A stretch of 64,000 bases of DNA. Source: Lytechinus variegatus (lineage: Eukaryota; Echinodermata; Echinoidea; Temnopleuroida; Toxopneustidae). The DNA lies in contig NC_054747.1 in assembly GCF_018143015.1 (NCBI RefSeq), positions 34,732,733-34,796,732 on the forward strand, read 5' to 3'. Both the position numbers and the translations under genes were made by a program. The notes below the pieces were generated by a model. It was not told the origin of the DNA. It ran no database searches and worked only from the letters and a program-made list of their open reading frames with translations. This document shows positions 60,525-64,000 of this stretch, piece after piece (position 1 is the first letter of the stretch; each line of letters begins with the position of its first letter).

Positions 60525-60732
60525 CCAGCCAGAAGATAATAAAAAAATCACAACAAACCTACATTGTTCAATATGATGATAAACAGATATACCACAAGGC
60601 TTGTATTCCATTCAGTTATCAAGAAACGTAATACATTACTGAGTATTTTGACTGGCTGAAAAACAATTACCCGCCTTGATCTTACTTAATCAAACACTTG
60701 GCATTTTAATTTTGTCGATATACAACATTTCA

Positions 60733-60950
60733 TCACCTTCCAGCACAAAGGCTGTTAGGAGGCGCACTGCGCGTCGCCTTCCCGCGAAAGGGCCGTTAGC
60801 GCGGACTGCGCATCGCCTTCCCGCACAAAGGCTGTTAGGATGCAATGTTCACTGCACGATATAATAGCCCTTTTGCGAGAAGGCGATGAGCAGTGCGCGC
60901 TAACGGCCTTTGTACAGGAAGGCGACGCAAACGGCCTTTGTGCAACGATT
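60733..60950. mobile_element. Foldback element of CGCCTTCCCGC modules
   Basis: Modules CGCCTTCCCGCACAAAGGCT and AAAGGCCGTTAGCGC type words occur three times on the left half and inverted (AACGGCCTTTGTGCA, GAAGGCGACGC) on the right half, around an AT-rich centre at about 60840-60870. It is GC-rich against AT-rich surroundings. Confidence 0.5.
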
Positions 60951-61029
60951 TATACTCAGTGTACAAAAGGCAGAAATGAAAGAATAAGATATTGAAATAC
61001 ATTACAGGTAGAAATTCAAGGTGATTCAT

Positions 61030-62200
61030 AATATCAAGGTTTTCTTCTCTTCATCCCTTTCCTTGTTTTAAATAGTGACAATTTCATCGTACCTAATCTA
61101 GAATTGATACCATCGGATCCACTTACACATTTCACACTTTAGAGGTTACATGTACACTGTCAATGAAAACTTTATAAAACAAAATCCTAATTAAAGCATC
61201 ATCTAGGAAGGTCATCATTTCTACAGGACAGCATGAACGCTCTTTAGGAGAGTACTCCTTCAAGGTTCAAGGTCGCAAATTATTGCCAGATAAAATGGGG
61301 GAAATGCAAATTTCATAGTTTAGCCTCAGGAAACACACAAGAAGGCATGATAGGTTGGTTGGTAGAATTTCGGTCTTATAATTCAGTGACCCATGGTTCA
61401 ATTCCCAATTGGTTTACTTAATTGTGCCATTTCAAAGGCATCTTGAATGTTCTTGAATCTTTAATTTGTCTGATATTTATGTTTATGGCATTGATGCTTC
61501 GCAAAAGTATGCATCACAATGTTCATCCAGCAATAAATATACATACATGTAGGCCCATATTTTGAAGTAAAAACTTGACTCTGTGCTAAAAAATCATGGA
61601 AGCCAAACGTTGCAAGTCTTGTTTATACTGAATGCTTCTCATGTTAACTGTGCTATTCACTAATTATTTAAGGGTGGAGACAACTGTCATACTTATCCTT
61701 CCCAGGCGGTAAATAATGTTTTAGACTCAAATAAACCTGATACATTGAACCTCTACTGTAAGAGATTTATGTAACAACTGGCCTTTCATAGTTAAACCAC
61801 AACTTAAAACCAGAGTTTAAATTAAACCTGACTTCAGAATACAGGCCATAAAATCTAATCGGATCATCATCACTCATATATTTATACTTGGGCCAAGTTC
61901 AAAATTGATCTGCTAGATGAATTTTAAGCTTTTGCGAAAATGAAATAAGACTGACAGGCAGACAAGCTCACAGATTACTAGTATCATACTATTGGCAACC
62001 TCCAAATGTGGGCATAAGCGTTTTAAGTAAGAGAGAGAGAAAAAAACATTCACAGACAGGGCGCATAAGATTTTTGACAGGATCAAGGTACATAAAAAAG
62101 AGACATCCATCAATAGGCAAGATGAATCTGCATAGTAAAGTTTAATCTCAAAAAAGGCTTTACATGGACGGCAACTAACAATCACACAATATTACCGTGT
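61030..62200. other. Intergenic or 3' UTR sequence
   Basis: No exon is seen. A tRNA-like head (GGTTGGTTGGTAGAATTTCG, then CATGGTTCAATTCCCAAT) at about 61350-61415 may be a SINE relic on the plus strand. Confidence 0.35.
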
Positions 62201-62202
62201 TT

Positions 62203-62632
62203 ACACTTAATCGGCTCGCGATTCTGAACCGCGAGCCGATGCAGCATCGGATTTTGCATAGCGTGTAAACGCGAACAACTTGCATCAGCTCGCGGTTAAG
62301 TACCGGCAATTTGCACCACCAAAGTAGTAGGTTCTGAACCGCGAGCCGATGCAGAATTGGCTTTTTTACTACGTGTAAACAGAAAGCCGATTCTGCATCG
62401 GCAATTTGTGCGCATTTCATTTACTTTACCATTGTGATGTAATTGTAAGCACACTGATCCAGCGTTGTCTTTATTATGACGTATATTGTTGGTGTGCGTA
62501 TCATTTCATGTTTTTGCATCGGCTCGCGGTTCTGAACCGTAAGCTGTAACAACATGTAAACGCAAACCAAAAGCCGATTCCTGCATCGGTTTTTGGTTCT
62601 GAACCAAATGCCAATTTAGTGTAAACCTGGTA
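62203..62632. mobile_element. 430-bp foldback element with palindromic GCGAGCCGAT modules
   Basis: The ends TACCGTGTTTACACTTAAT and, inverted, TACCAGGTTTACACTAAAT are inverted repeats. Inside, ATCGGCTCGCGGTTCTGAAC and its reverse complement alternate at least six times. GTGTAAAC words also recur within, so the element looks built from repeated copies of its own ends. Confidence 0.6.
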
Positions 62633-62639
62633 TATATTC

Positions 62640-62910
62640 ACCAAACTACAAGTACAAAGGAATGCATGAAAATAATAAACGGATATAAGTAACCGAGATA
62701 TGCATATAATGCAGTGAATATTTGAGATGATATGTAATACAACTTGTGTATATAAAGTTTAAAATGAATACTCATATGCAATACTAAAAGTAGTATCCCA
62801 TGATAATACAATTGTGGTGTCTCTAGTACTTCATAACAAGTCAAACCAGACCTGGACTGGACTACACATACAGTGTGCATGATAAAGGTATTCAAAGTTT
62901 AGTGTAATCT
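62640..62910 (-). other. 3' UTR of the last gene (start)
   Basis: Directly downstream of the TAA at 62911-62913 on the minus strand. No polyadenylation signal is fixed. Confidence 0.35.
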
Positions 62911-63919
62911 TTAAAACATTCCAGCATTTTCGACTTGTCTCTCCGTGGTTATACCAAAGTTCGTCTCGGGGTACGGAATCTCATCCGATTTCTTTTTCTT
63001 GAAAATCTTCCCGATCCCACCGGACATCCTCCTTCCTCCACCAAACATCTTATCCCTCTCCTTTTCTTCTCTCTCCGTCTCCTTCTGTTTCCTCCTCTCC
63101 TTCTCTCTCTCCTTCTTCCTCGCTTTCTTCTCCTGCTCTCTCTCTGCTTTCCTCTCCATCTTCCTCATCAGCTTGCGGTCGACGTGGAGATCGTCCGAGA
63201 GCTTGACGCTGTCATCAGCGTTCGGGAAGACCGGGAACTCGGGCGACAAGCCTCTGGAGTCTCCTTCGTTGCCATGGGGATTTGTGTTGAGAGGAGGAGG
63301 ACTCTCGGTGGCGGCTTCTCCAACCTCAACATAAATGTTTTCCTCAATTCCGACTGACCTATCGAATGTAGAGTCGAAGCTGAGTGGAAGGGAGTCTTCT
63401 GCCAAACTTAAGGGTCTTGGCTCGCTTTGCTCAGCCTCATCTGAATAAATATATATATATATACAAATGATATTTTTTAACATATAACTATAGAGAAAGG
63501 GAATAAGGAGAAGGTGAAATAGATGGAGAAAGAAAAGAAAGGGATGAAGAGTTGGAAGAGGAAGAAAGAGAAGTAGAGGATGAAGAATAAGAGGGTAAAG
63601 GGGAAGGGGAAGAGAAGGAGAAAGAGAAGAAGAGAAACGAGAGCAAGGAGCAGAAAGTGGAGGAAGGAGATAGAACATCTGAATAAGATGTACTGTACAT
63701 GTTCTGTATGAAGACAGAGTGAAATACGAAGATAACACTCATTCATTGAACTATTAGAAAAAAAACAGACATGGATGCCATAAAAAACACAGAAGAAAAA
63801 ATTCCATACAGAGTATGTTACCTTCTGAAAGGACTTCTTCTTTGTTGACTTGTACTGGGGGTGGTGATACATCTCCTATCACTGCCTGACTGACCAACAC
63901 TACACCAGGATTATCAGGG
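62911..63919 (-). CDS. Unrecognised protein, last two exons (gene continues past the window edge)
   Basis: Two minus-strand exons, 63919-63822 and 63440-62911 (stop TAA), join in phase across GT/AG borders. They give about 208 C-terminal residues. Together they hold an acidic, serine/proline-rich, probably disordered half (with PLSFDSTFDRSVGIEENIYV and SPEFPVFPNADDSVKLSDDL) and a run of about 50 charged residues (MERKAEREQEKKARKKEREK) likely to form a single helix or coiled coil. A glycine/basic patch (GGGRRMSGGIGKIFKKKK) and the end ITTERQVENAGMF follow. Even codon phase and a reading frame uninterrupted through varied sequence support coding. I do not recognise the family. The basic patch could bind membrane lipids or nucleic acid, which is only a guess. 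Confidence 0.65.
63452..63821. other. Intron of the last gene, with a purine-rich stretch
   Basis: 63490-63670 is GA-rich (GAAGAGAAGGAG type), giving long Ser/Leu/Phe frames on the minus strand that are artefacts. A TA repeat abuts the acceptor at 63441. Confidence 0.6.
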
Positions 63920-64000
63920 CTAATTGACAAAGAAAAGAAGACACATTCCTTATGAATTATTCAGGAATGCTGAATTAAGAAATTAATTTATTCAGCAGAT

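Overview
The window looks like nuclear DNA of a marine invertebrate deuterostome, most likely an echinoderm and plausibly a sea urchin. This is inferred from small exons in AT-rich introns, abundant TACATGTA-type words, tRNA-derived SINEs, many small terminal-inverted-repeat elements, and GCGAGCGCGAAGCGC satellite units of a kind I associate with such genomes. No database search was possible. There is no sign of operons or of a bacterial genome.

Four protein-coding genes can be read. (1) On the minus strand, 10296-19122, lies the membrane-proximal part, transmembrane helix and entire kinase domain of a receptor tyrosine-kinase-like protein. Its N-terminal ectodomain exons are not resolved. 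The catalytic residues are substituted, so it reads as a receptor pseudokinase. (2) On the plus strand, 23167-24800, is a complete three-exon, 152-residue CFAP68 (C11orf1-like) ciliary protein gene. (3) On the minus strand, 33342-57182, is a complete glycerol kinase gene. I traced 15 coding exons whose phases all join, giving 522 residues. (4) On the minus strand, 62911-63919 and beyond the right edge, are the last two exons of an unrecognised gene with a strongly charged C-terminus.

Layout: 1-7800 is gene-free and is a nest of mobile DNA. A foldback element (729 to about 7776) is interrupted by a 6.47-kb hAT-like element with perfect 14-bp inverted ends and a perfect 8-bp target duplication. 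Inside that are a GCGAGC satellite, a LINE 3' fragment, a TTCGAA satellite with a higher-order period, and an 877-bp almost pure pyrimidine tract. 7800-10300 is mostly plain AT-rich sequence. 10.3-19.1 kb is the receptor gene, with long CAT-type microsatellites in its introns. 19.1-23.1 kb is intergenic or unresolved upstream receptor sequence with two small elements. CFAP68 follows, then a long stretch without genes (24.8-33.3 kb) that probably holds the 3' UTRs of the convergent CFAP68 and glycerol kinase genes. Glycerol kinase introns carry SINEs, foldback elements, a GA-rich tract, a minisatellite and two long trinucleotide repeats. 57.2-62.9 kb is intergenic or 3' UTR with more small elements.

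The genes are not an obvious functional unit. Three observations stand out: the receptor pseudokinase; partial tandem copies of exon-intron junctions, seen in both the receptor and glycerol kinase genes; and a 15-bp word (GTGACTTATGGGACA) repeated in one orientation across 2.6 kb of glycerol kinase intron 1.
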